A stretch of 64,000 nt of DNA from contig NZ_JARP01000004.1 in NCBI RefSeq assembly GCF_000708595.2, positions 186,001 through 250,000 of the forward strand, in the 5' to 3' direction. The notes beneath the pieces are model-generated. The model did not search any database, had not been told where the DNA came from, and worked only from the letters and a program-made list of their open reading frames with translations. This DNA is from Flavobacterium sp. KJJ (GTDB taxonomy: Bacteria; Bacteroidota; Bacteroidia; Flavobacteriales; Flavobacteriaceae). Positions 36,520-44,479 of the stretch are shown piece after piece. The stretch's first letter is position 1; each line of letters opens with the position of its first letter. A program made the position numbers and the translations under genes.

Positions 36520-38730
36520 TTAAGCAGTTGCCACAGAAGGTTCTATAATTTTATCCAACGTAATTGGCAAATCTCGAACACGTTTTCCGGTTGCGTTAAA
36601 AACAGCATTTGCAATTGCAGGCGCCATTCCAACCAAAGCAGTTTCTCCCAAACCTTTAGTTCCCATGGGGTTGCTTATAGGATCTTTTTTATTGACGAAA
36701 AATACTTCTTGTTTTTCAATATCAGCATTTACCGGAACATGATAATCTGCGAAATTGTTGTTTATTGGACGGCCGAAACGGTGATCGATTTCGAGAGCTT
36801 CCATTAATCCCATTCCGATTCCTCCTACTGCACCTCCATACATTTGTCCTGCTGATGTTTTTTGATTGATAACGGTTCCAATATCAGCACAGGAAACGAC
36901 GTGAGCTAATCTTATTTTTCCCAAATTCGGATTCACTAATACTTTTACGAAGTGAACTGAAAACGAATAAATCGAATATTTTTTTGCTTCTTCCGTTGCT
37001 TTTGATTGATTTTCAACTTCAATTCCTTCTAATTTATTTGCAGTAAGCAATGCAGCTAGAGAAACTGATTTGGAATTGTCTTTTTTAGAAGAAATCAAAC
37101 CATTAGAAAAAGACAATTCTGTAATTGGAGTTCCTTTTAATGTTGGATTTTCAGTCGCTAATCCAAGTATTTTACTGACCAATAAATTGCAGGCATCATG
37201 AACCGCAGAACCTACAGACGAAGTTGTAGCAGATCCTCCTTGCGTAGGGCCTTTTGGCAAACCGCTTTTACCCATTTCTATAATAACATTTTCAGCTGGC
37301 AATCCTGTTATTTCAGCACCTATTGCGGTCATCATAGTCGCGGTTCCGGGTCCCATATCATTTACGCTGCATTGCAGCACTAAATTGCCATCGGGTAAAA
37401 ATTTTGCTTTTACAGAAGTTGCACTTCTATAACACCCAAAAGTTCCTGTTCCCATTCCGTAACCAACAAGCCACTCGCCTTCACGAACTGAACCTGGTTT
37501 ATTTTTACGGTTTTTCCAGCCAATACGTTCCATACCGCCTTCGTAACATTCTAAAAGGTATTTACTGCTCCATGGTTTATTTTGTTCCAAATCTTTTTCC
37601 GCATAATTTTTCTTGCGAAATTCAATTGGATCCATATCTAGTTTATGTGCCAATTCATCCATTGCCGATTCTAACGCAAATGATCCTGTTGCCTCGCCGG
37701 GACCACGCATCCAAATTGGTGTGCAGGTGTCCAGAGGTGCAATTCGATAGCGCGTTGAAACATTGGCGCAATCATAAATAAATCGGGACATATTTACGGT
37801 TCCTTCCATAAAATCTTCATAGCTCGAAGTCATTGCGACAGCTTCGTGCGTTAAACCAGTTAGTTTTCCATCTTTTGTAGCGCCTAAACCCATTTTCTGA
37901 ATTGTGTAAGGGCGAAACCCAACATTAGTAAACATTTGCTCGCGATGCAAAACTAATTTTACCGGACGATTTAATTTCTTTGCTCCAATCAAAGCTGCAA
38001 TTTCGTAAGGCCAAGTATGCAGCCCCATACCAAAAGCACCACCAAGATATTCAGAATTCACGGTAACATCTTCTACAGGAACTCCAAACACTCCAGCTAC
38101 ACTTTTTCTGGTTCCTTCAACTCCTTGACTTTTGGTATAAAGAGAGGGTTTATTTCCTTCCCATTTTGCAATAATATTGGCCAATTCCATGGGGTTATGA
38201 ACTTCTGTCGGAATCGTATATTCTGCTTCTAATACAACTTCTGCATTTTTATATCCGTCGTGAGTTCCTCGATGATAATCATCGCCTTTATCTGTTTCAA
38301 TTTTTTTCTCTTTTTCTTTTGCTTTTTGAAGATCTGTTATATGTTCTTCCTTCAGGTATTCTGCTTTAATTAAACTCGCTGCGTATTGCATACGCTCAAA
38401 AGTGTCTGCAACAACCATTGCAATTGGCTGATCGTAGTAAAGGATAGTATCATCTTTAAAAATTTGAAGTGGCTGACCAAAATTATGCTTGTCTTTTGCC
38501 TTTTCGTATCCGGATGGCTTATCAACATTTAGATGTGTAATTACAGCTAAAACTCCTGGAGCCCATTCGGCTTTTTTTGTATCTATTGATTTGATTCGTC
38601 CTTTTGCAATTGTACTTCCAACTAAACAGGCGTAAACCACGCCCTGCATCTTATATTCGGCAGAATATGTTGCAGCACCTGTTACTTTAGCAAATCCATC
38701 AACTCTATTAATATTACTTGTCTTGCTCAT
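36520..38730 (-). CDS. paoC: Molybdopterin-binding subunit of PaoABC-like aldehyde oxidoreductase
   Basis: A 736-residue large subunit of the xanthine oxidase family. The catalytic Glu is E696 in G-L-G-E-T-A-L-V-G near the C-terminus. G-Q-P-L-Q-I-F, G-G-A-F-G-M-G, W-M-R-G-P-G-E-A and G-G-S-A-T-T-S-S-V-G are family motifs around the Mo cofactor. In E. coli the PaoABC heterotrimer oxidises aromatic aldehydes in the periplasm; the substrate here is unknown. It is the last gene of the 2Fe-2S / FAD / Mo operon, 8 bp after paoB, and has no signal of its own, as expected for co-export with the Tat subunit. Confidence 0.9.
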   Translation of the reverse strand: MSKTSNINRVDGFAKVTGAATYSAEYKMQGVVYACLVGSTIAKGRIKSIDTKKAEWAPGVLAVITHLNVDKPSGYEKAKDKHNFGQPLQIFKDDTILYYDQPIAMVVADTFERMQYAASLIKAEYLKEEHITDLQKAKEKEKKIETDKGDDYHRGTHDGYKNAEVVLEAEYTIPTEVHNPMELANIIAKWEGNKPSLYTKSQGVEGTRKSVAGVFGVPVEDVTVNSEYLGGAFGMGLHTWPYEIAALIGAKKLNRPVKLVLHREQMFTNVGFRPYTIQKMGLGATKDGKLTGLTHEAVAMTSSYEDFMEGTVNMSRFIYDCANVSTRYRIAPLDTCTPIWMRGPGEATGSFALESAMDELAHKLDMDPIEFRKKNYAEKDLEQNKPWSSKYLLECYEGGMERIGWKNRKNKPGSVREGEWLVGYGMGTGTFGCYRSATSVKAKFLPDGNLVLQCSVNDMGPGTATMMTAIGAEITGLPAENVIIEMGKSGLPKGPTQGGSATTSSVGSAVHDACNLLVSKILGLATENPTLKGTPITELSFSNGLISSKKDNSKSVSLAALLTANKLEGIEVENQSKATEEAKKYSIYSFSVHFVKVLVNPNLGKIRLAHVVSCADIGTVINQKTSAGQMYGGAVGGIGMGLMEALEIDHRFGRPINNNFADYHVPVNADIEKQEVFFVNKKDPISNPMGTKGLGETALVGMAPAIANAVFNATGKRVRDLPITLDKIIEPSVATA

Positions 38731-38738
38731 AATTCGAA

Positions 38739-39719
38739 TTATTTAGATGATGCTATTGTTAATGCTTCGGTAATGGCGTTAGGTCCTAGTGTCAATTTAA
38801 AATTATTATCTCCATAACCTCTTGCTCCTTTCATCGCCAGATCGGCTGCCTGTTTGAAAACAGTTTCAGAAACCGTTTTTCCCTTCAAAAATTCTTCAGA
38901 TTCATTTAATCGCCAAGGCTTGTGTGCTACACCGCCCATTGCCAGACGTGCATTTGTAATTGTATTATTGCTGATTTCTAAAGCCACTGCAACAGAAACT
39001 AAAGCAAATGCATAACTGCTGCGGTCTCGAACTTTTAGATAATGTACATTTTTAGTGAAATTATTATTTGGAATTTCAATTGAAGTAATCAATTCCTTAT
39101 TCTGAAGTGTATTGTCTTTTTCTGGCGTATTTCCAGGAAGGCGATGAAAATCTGTAAATTTTATTTCTCTCTTGCCTTTTGGGCCTTCTACTAAAACTGT
39201 TGCATCAAGTGCTGCCAAAGCTACACACATATCACTTGGGTGAACTGCAATACAGCTATCTGATGCACCAAAGATAGCATGCATGCGATTTGATCCGCCA
39301 ATTGCACCACAGCCGCTTTTAGGAACGCGTTTGTTGCAGGGCATATCGGTATTGTAAAAATAAGGACATCTTGTGCGTTGCAGCATATTACCGCCCACAG
39401 TTGCCATATGTCTGATTTGCTGTGATGCTCCTGCTGCTAAAGCTAAAGCAAGCAATGGATGTTTTTGTATTATTTCTTTATCTTCAGCAACTTGACTGTT
39501 TTTTGCCAAAGCGCCTATTGAGGTCTTGCCTGTTAAGAATTCTATTTTCTTTAAATCTAAAGCAGTTATGTCTACCAATTTATCTGGAGCTACAACATTT
39601 TTTTTCATTAAATCGACCAAATTCGTTCCGCCGGCGATAAACATGGCTGAACTTTCTTTGCTGATACTGGTTACCGCAGAACCAGCTGATAGTGCTTTAA
39701 TTAATTGAAAGTTTTTCAT
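38739..39719 (-). CDS. paoB: FAD-binding subunit of PaoABC-like oxidoreductase
   Basis: A 326-residue subunit with the FAD motif F-I-A-G-G-T-N-L-V-D-L and A-T-V-G-G-N-M-L-Q. A cysteine-rich insertion R-C-P-Y-F-Y-N-T-D-M-P-C-N-K-R followed by S-G-C-G-A matches the loop that binds the extra 4Fe-4S cluster in PaoB-type proteins. The C-terminal CODH-type domain is present. The start overlaps the 2Fe-2S gene by 4 bp. Confidence 0.9.
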   Translation of the reverse strand: MKNFQLIKALSAGSAVTSISKESSAMFIAGGTNLVDLMKKNVVAPDKLVDITALDLKKIEFLTGKTSIGALAKNSQVAEDKEIIQKHPLLALALAAGASQQIRHMATVGGNMLQRTRCPYFYNTDMPCNKRVPKSGCGAIGGSNRMHAIFGASDSCIAVHPSDMCVALAALDATVLVEGPKGKREIKFTDFHRLPGNTPEKDNTLQNKELITSIEIPNNNFTKNVHYLKVRDRSSYAFALVSVAVALEISNNTITNARLAMGGVAHKPWRLNESEEFLKGKTVSETVFKQAADLAMKGARGYGDNNFKLTLGPNAITEALTIASSK

Positions 39720-40354
39720 GACAGCATCCCTCCTTCCTTAACTTCTGTAATGGCATCGACAATATTATGGTAAGCACCGCAGCGGCAAATATTACCGCTC
39801 ATATATTCTCGAATTTCTTCTCTGCTGTTTGCGTGACCCTCTTTGATGCAGGCTATCCCAGACATAATTTGGCCTGGAGTACAATAACCGCATTGAAAAC
39901 CATCATTTTTAATGAAAGCTTCCTGCATTGGGTGGAGTTTTTTTCCTTTTGAAAGTCCTTCAATAGTGGTTACTTGAGCGTTTTGCTGCATTGAAGCCAA
40001 TGACAAGCAAGATAAAATCCGCGTTCCGTTTACGTGAACTGTACAGGCACCGCATTGTCCATGGTCACAGCCCTTTTTAGTACCTGTTAACTGCAGATTT
40101 TCTCTTAATAAATCGAGCAAGGTAGTTCTTGGCTCAACGTTTAAGTTGTGTTTTTTGCCATTTACTTCAATAGAAAGTGGCACAGTCTCTAAATATTCAG
40201 CTATTTTTTCATCCCATTTATTCTCTGAAGCCATTACCAATGAAGGCGGTGTCAAGGCGAGAGCGGTAAAAAGTCCTGATTTTTTTATAAAGTCACGACG
40301 GGAGTTCGCATCATCCTCGGTTACTTTATTCTTAATTGATTTTTTAGCAGCCAT
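39716..40354 (-). CDS. paoA: 2Fe-2S subunit with Tat signal, PaoABC-like
   Basis: A 212-residue subunit. A Tat signal (S-R-R-D-F-I-K-K-S-G-L-F) lies near residues 19-30, after an unusually long charged N-terminus. The plant-type 2Fe-2S site is C-D-H-G-Q-C-G-A-C plus a later Cys, and the second cluster uses Q-C-G-Y-C-T-P-G-Q and N-I-C-R-C-G-A-Y. It is first in the operon and carries the export signal for the whole folded complex. Confidence 0.92.
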   Translation of the reverse strand: MAAKKSIKNKVTEDDANSRRDFIKKSGLFTALALTPPSLVMASENKWDEKIAEYLETVPLSIEVNGKKHNLNVEPRTTLLDLLRENLQLTGTKKGCDHGQCGACTVHVNGTRILSCLSLASMQQNAQVTTIEGLSKGKKLHPMQEAFIKNDGFQCGYCTPGQIMSGIACIKEGHANSREEIREYMSGNICRCGAYHNIVDAITEVKEGGMLS

Positions 40355-40529
40355 TCATTCTATTTTTTAATTAGCAAAATCACTTTTGTCATCCTAACAA
40401 ATTTAACAATCTTCCCTGAGAAATAGTTATAAAATTCACACAAACACACTATTTAGAATAATTTCAATTGATAAAAATCATCGCGCAATAAAATTCAAAA
40501 TTGTATTTTTACGATATTAAGCCAAATTT

Positions 40530-41663
40530 ATGTCTCCACAAAAACTCATTTACTTAGACAACAATGCAACGACTCGTCTTGATGACAGGGTTTTAGAGGC
40601 AATGCTTCCTTATTTTACCAGCGATTATGCAAATGCAGGAAGTGCGCATATTGCTGGATTATCTGTAAAAGAAGCAGTAGAAAACGCTGCATGGCAAACC
40701 GCCAATTTGATTGGAGCAGATGAAGAAGAAATTGTTTTTACTTCTGGAGCAACTGAAGCTATCAATCTTGCTATAAAAGGTTTGTCTAATCAAGATCGAA
40801 AACATATTGTTACTGCCTCGACAGAACATAAAGCTGTGTTGAATACTTGCCAATATATGGAAACAATTGGTTTTGATGTAACGTATTTGCCTGTCAACTC
40901 AAATGGAATTTTAGATATTAATGTATTAAATGAAGCAATAACGGATAAAACACTGTTAGTCATTATAATGATAGTTAATAATGAAACTGGTGTCATGCAT
41001 AATATGGCAGAAATTTCTAAACTTGTTCACGCCAAAAATGCCTTTTTAATGTGTGACGCAACTCAGGCTGTAGGAAAGATTCCATTAGATGTTAAAACAC
41101 TCGAAATTGATCTTTTGCCTCTTTCTGCACATAAATTTTATGGGCCAAAAGGAGTTGGTGCTTTGTATATTTCGGCTAAAGCCAAAATAAAAATTACCGC
41201 ACAATTGCATGGAGGCGAACAACAGCGAAATCTGCGAAGCGGCACTTTAAATTCTACTGGAATTATTGGTTTAGGTAAAGCATGTGAAATAGCTGAAAAT
41301 GAAATACTAATAAATAAAGAAACAATATTTAAATTAAGAAATCAACTTGAAAATGGATTACTTCAATTTGAAGGTTCATTTGTTAATGGAGATACTGAAA
41401 ACAGAATTTATAATACAACCAATATCTGTTTTCCGGGAGTAAATTCTGAACAGCTAATTCTTGGCTTACAAAATATTGCAGTGTCTAATGGTTCATCTTG
41501 TTCCGCTGTAACTTCCAAACCTTCGCATATTTTAAAAGCGATGGGCTTATCAGATGAAAATGCTTTGAGTTCAATACGATTTAGCTTAAGCCAATATACA
41601 ACAGCTGAAGAGATTGAAGAAACGATTGAGCGTGTTTTAAGTTTGCTTCGCCAATTGTCGTAG
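40530..41663 (+). CDS. Cysteine desulfurase (NifS/IscS-like)
   Basis: A 377-residue PLP enzyme. It begins Y-L-D-N-N-A-T-T-R, has the PLP lysine in S-A-H-K-F-Y-G-P-K-G and the active Cys in G-S-S-C-S-A. It transfers sulfur from cysteine as a persulfide. It is divergent from paoA and lies among Mo-enzyme maturation genes, so a role in sulfurating the Mo cofactor (needed by this enzyme family and delivered through XdhC) is likely. General Fe-S assembly is an alternative. Confidence 0.88.
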   Translation: MSPQKLIYLDNNATTRLDDRVLEAMLPYFTSDYANAGSAHIAGLSVKEAVENAAWQTANLIGADEEEIVFTSGATEAINLAIKGLSNQDRKHIVTASTEHKAVLNTCQYMETIGFDVTYLPVNSNGILDINVLNEAITDKTLLVIIMIVNNETGVMHNMAEISKLVHAKNAFLMCDATQAVGKIPLDVKTLEIDLLPLSAHKFYGPKGVGALYISAKAKIKITAQLHGGEQQRNLRSGTLNSTGIIGLGKACEIAENEILINKETIFKLRNQLENGLLQFEGSFVNGDTENRIYNTTNICFPGVNSEQLILGLQNIAVSNGSSCSAVTSKPSHILKAMGLSDENALSSIRFSLSQYTTAEEIEETIERVLSLLRQLS

Positions 41664-41793
41664 TTTTTTTGCCACGAAGACACTAAGGCACAAAGTTTTT
41701 TTTAAGCTTTTAGAAATAATATAGCGAATACGTAAAATCGCAAAGCTTTTATTACATAGTAATTTATGCCTTTGTACCTATGAACCTTTGAAG
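41664..41793. repeat. Palindromic spacer of the CACAAAG type
   Basis: GCCACGAAGACACTAAGGCA at the left pairs with TGCCTTTGTACCTATGAACC at the right across about 80 bp. It fills the gap between the convergent desulfurase and MocA-like genes. Confidence 0.7.
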
Positions 41794-41799
41794 CTTCAT

Positions 41800-42402
41800 T
41801 CAAGAAATAAGCTCATTATAATCTTCTTCCGTATCTATGTCGATATCGCCTTTTTCGAAAGGAACTGCAACTGTATCATTCAAAAATGTATTGATGACTT
41901 TTTTTGCTCCTTCCTGGCCTTTTAACTCTAAAAGTGCATTAAAATATTTTTTATCAAATAAAACAGGTGTTCCTAAAGTTTCAGCATAAGCAGAAGCTGC
42001 GATTCCTTTTCTAGTTTTTACAGCTTCATTTATTAAATTTTCAAAAACGGCTGCTGTTACATAAGGTTGATCGCAAACTGCAAAAATACAGCTTTGAGAA
42101 TCTGAATATAAAACCAATAATTCTGAAAGACCTTTTACGATTGAAGATGACATTCCAGATTGCCAATCAGGATTGAACGTTGTTTTTATTTTAGGAAATT
42201 CAAGTAGTTCTTTTTCTATTAATTCGTTATTGGCACCTGTAACTACAATAATGTTCGAATTTTGGACTAGAGAAATTTCTTTAATTGTATTTTTTAATAA
42301 TGTAGAATCTTTATATTCTAATAATTGTTTGGGTCTGCCAAGCCTAGAAGAATTTCCTGCCGCCAAAATGACGATTCCAATATTATTTTGTTTACTTGAC
42401 AT
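41800..42402 (-). CDS. mocA: MocA-like molybdenum cofactor cytidylyltransferase
   Basis: A 200-residue nucleotidyltransferase opening I-V-I-L-A-A-G-N-S-S-R-L-G-R-P-K-Q-L-L, the L-A-A-G-x-S-x-R-x-G-x-P-K-Q pattern of MocA/MobA-like proteins. F-A-V-C-D-Q-P-Y is the conserved metal-binding segment. It probably converts Mo-molybdopterin to the cytosine dinucleotide form used by PaoABC-type enzymes. It overlaps the XdhC gene by 11 bp. Confidence 0.87.
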   Translation of the reverse strand: MSSKQNNIGIVILAAGNSSRLGRPKQLLEYKDSTLLKNTIKEISLVQNSNIIVVTGANNELIEKELLEFPKIKTTFNPDWQSGMSSSIVKGLSELLVLYSDSQSCIFAVCDQPYVTAAVFENLINEAVKTRKGIAASAYAETLGTPVLFDKKYFNALLELKGQEGAKKVINTFLNDTVAVPFEKGDIDIDTEEDYNELIS

Positions 42403-43516
42403 AGGGCGCGTTCTCGTGTATTTTTCCTAATTTATATTTCAATGGCGATCCTTCCTTTCCGCTTATAACCGCCTTTATTTCAGCAATGATTGACAAGGCA
42501 ATTTCTTCAGAAGTTTCGGCTCCAATATCGAGTCCAATTGGTCCATAAATGCATTTTAATTGTTCTTCTTTTATAATTATGCTTTCATTATAAAGATCAT
42601 CGAACATGCGGTTCAGTTTTGTTTTTGGACCTAGAATACCAATATACTGGCAATTGGTTTCTAAAAGTAATTTTAAAAGCGCTAAATCATATTTGTAATT
42701 GTGCGTCATGAGAACAAAATACGTCTGAGCATCAATTTTTGTGTTTTGTATTAATTGTTCCGGCTTTGCAACAAACACTCGTTTTGCTTCTGGAAAACGT
42801 TTTGGAGTTGCATGCGTTGCGCGTCCGTCGCCTATGTTAACTTCCCAGCCTAATAAAAAAGCCATTTTAGAAAGAGGCTGTACATCATTTCCAGCTCCAG
42901 CAATTACAAGAGAAATAGGCGGATTTATATATTCTATTAATGCTTCGGTTTGCGTTTCTTCTTGAATATTTTTTACAATTGTGATTTTATTCTCTAACAC
43001 TTGCTTCACATCTGAAAGCAATTCTTGAGCAATTTTATGGTTTTGCAAAAGTGCTGTATCTTCCTTATAAATTAAGACCGTTCCGATTTGAGGCGCCTGT
43101 TTTTTTAATGAAAATAATGTCACAACCACTGCTTCTTTGCGGTCAATTTCTAATTGCTGTAAAAGTTGCATTGGATTATTAGAAACCGCATCATCAATAT
43201 ATTCAAACAGAATATGAACAATACCGTTGCATCCAAGCTGTAATCCTAATTCAATATCATCCTCATTATTAGTGTTGTAAATAATGAGTTTATTTTGCTT
43301 TTGATGAATTGCAAGCAAGGCTTTGCGGAGCGCATCGCCTTCCAAACAGCCACCGCTGATAGCGCCTGTCAGAGACCCGTCTTCGGTAACAAGCATACGA
43401 GCGCCAGGCTGTCGGTACGAAGAACCTTCCACTTTGACAACTGTTGCCAGCGCAGTCTTTTTTCCTCCCGTTTTAGCCTCTGAATATGCTTTTAAAATTT
43501 CGCGGATTTCCTTCAT
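42392..43516 (-). CDS. xdhC: XdhC/PaoD-like molybdoenzyme maturation chaperone
   Basis: A 374-residue protein with an N-terminal XdhC domain (G-S-S-Y-R-Q-P-G-A-R-M-L, then G-A-I-S-G-G-C-L-E-G-D with the conserved Cys) and a C-terminal Rossmann-like domain (V-I-A-G-A-G-N-D-V, M-T-H-N-Y, Y-I-G-I-L-G-P-K-T-K). The family binds sulfurated Mo cofactor and inserts it into xanthine-oxidase-type enzymes. With the MocA-like gene and the desulfurase it completes a self-contained maturation set. Confidence 0.9.
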   Translation of the reverse strand: MKEIREILKAYSEAKTGGKKTALATVVKVEGSSYRQPGARMLVTEDGSLTGAISGGCLEGDALRKALLAIHQKQNKLIIYNTNNEDDIELGLQLGCNGIVHILFEYIDDAVSNNPMQLLQQLEIDRKEAVVVTLFSLKKQAPQIGTVLIYKEDTALLQNHKIAQELLSDVKQVLENKITIVKNIQEETQTEALIEYINPPISLVIAGAGNDVQPLSKMAFLLGWEVNIGDGRATHATPKRFPEAKRVFVAKPEQLIQNTKIDAQTYFVLMTHNYKYDLALLKLLLETNCQYIGILGPKTKLNRMFDDLYNESIIIKEEQLKCIYGPIGLDIGAETSEEIALSIIAEIKAVISGKEGSPLKYKLGKIHENAPYVK

Positions 43517-43726
43517 ATTTCCTAATTGCTATCACTAACAAAAATAAGTGTTTTAAGGCTTTTACATTTATATTTTATTAAAATTTTATTCTGTAATATA
43601 TTTTGAAACAAATTTTTTAACATTCTAATAATCAATTATTTTTTAGCCAATACGATTTATATAACTAAGTTTCGTATTTTTATCAATAGCAAAATTTTGG
43701 AATACTTAACTTAAATAAAAAACTAT

Positions 43727-44059
43727 ATGGGAAAATTTGTTATCACCAAAAGAGCCAATGGGGAATTTCAATTTAATTTAAAAGCTGGAAATGGACAAAC
43801 CATTCTAACAAGCGAAGGTTATGCGAGCAAAGCATCAGCCGTAAATGGAATCGAATCTGTAAAAACAAACTCGCAAGACGATTCTCGTTACAGCAAAGAA
43901 GAATCAAAGAGCGGTAAACCGTATTTTACTTTAAAAGCTGGGAACGGCCAAATAATTGGTACAAGCGAAATGTATGAAAGTACTTCTGCAAGAGATAACG
44001 GAATTGCATCTGTAAAATCAAATGCACCAGACGCTGCTGTAGACGATCAAACGGTTTAA
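43727..44059 (+). CDS. DUF1508 (YegP-like) protein, two repeats
   Basis: A 110-residue protein made of two copies of the roughly 50-residue DUF1508 unit: F-N-L-K-A-G-N-G-Q-T-I-L-T-S-E-G-Y in the first and F-T-L-K-A-G-N-G-Q-I-I-G-T-S-E-M-Y in the second, each followed by a G-I-x-S-V-K-(T/S)-N segment. The function is unknown. It is monocistronic, with a 210-bp upstream gap and its own terminator. Confidence 0.9.
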   Translation: MGKFVITKRANGEFQFNLKAGNGQTILTSEGYASKASAVNGIESVKTNSQDDSRYSKEESKSGKPYFTLKAGNGQIIGTSEMYESTSARDNGIASVKSNAPDAAVDDQTV

Positions 44060-44079
44060 AATTCATTTAAATAATATAT

Positions 44080-44117
44080 AAAAAAGGCTGTTTCTAATTA
44101 AAGAAACAGCCTTTTTT
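44080..44117 (+). terminator. Rho-independent terminator after DUF1508 gene
   Basis: AAAAAGGCTGTTTCT pairs with AGAAACAGCCTTTTT, with runs of A and T at the base, so it can act in both directions. Confidence 0.9.
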
Positions 44118-44141
44118 GATTAAAATTAATTCTAATAAAAA

Positions 44142-44320
44142 TTACTTTATAGCATTTACTCCTGCGTGTGTTGGCGTTACTTGTTTGATGCTTCCATCAG
44201 CATTAAATTCTAATTTATCGATACACACTTCACGATGAAATCCTCCGGCATCTCTGCGCCTGCAGAAAATGTAACAAAAGCGACACCTAAAGCCAGAACA
44301 ATTCTATTTTTTATTTTCAT
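44142..44320 (-). pseudogene. GH43 remnant: signal peptide joined to C-terminal end
   Basis: From ATG 44320 a normal signal peptide is read (M-K-I-K-N-R-I-V-L-A-L-G ... S-A-G-A), but that frame stops after about 37 codons. In another frame the next bases encode G-G-F-H-R-E-V-C-I-D-K-L-E-F-N-A-D-G-S-I-K and then V-T-P-T-H-A-G-V to a stop at 44142, which resembles the C-terminal end of GH43 enzymes. The whole catalytic region is missing, so this is what remains after a large internal deletion. It lies before an intact GH2 and a decayed GH30. Confidence 0.7.
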
Positions 44321-44479
44321 CTTAATTGGGATAAATAGTAATAAATGTAAAATATACACTTCAAATATAATAAACTTTTCTCCTTAATATACAATTAACC
44401 TGTCTGCTGAATCAAAAAGCAAACAGGTCAATTGACCATTTAAAATAACTAACTAATAATTTTCTTTTTAGAAAATAAT

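Noticed and set aside
36520..40354. Xanthine dehydrogenase for purine use
   Set aside because: The Tat signal on the small subunit and the Cys-rich loop in the FAD subunit fit PaoABC-type periplasmic aldehyde oxidoreductase, and no other purine gene is nearby.
44318..44395. Promoter and intact small secreted peptide from the 44320 ATG
   Set aside because: The 37-residue frame looks like a complete secreted peptide, but the sequence behind it continues in another frame as a GH43 C-terminus, so a deletion remnant explains it better.
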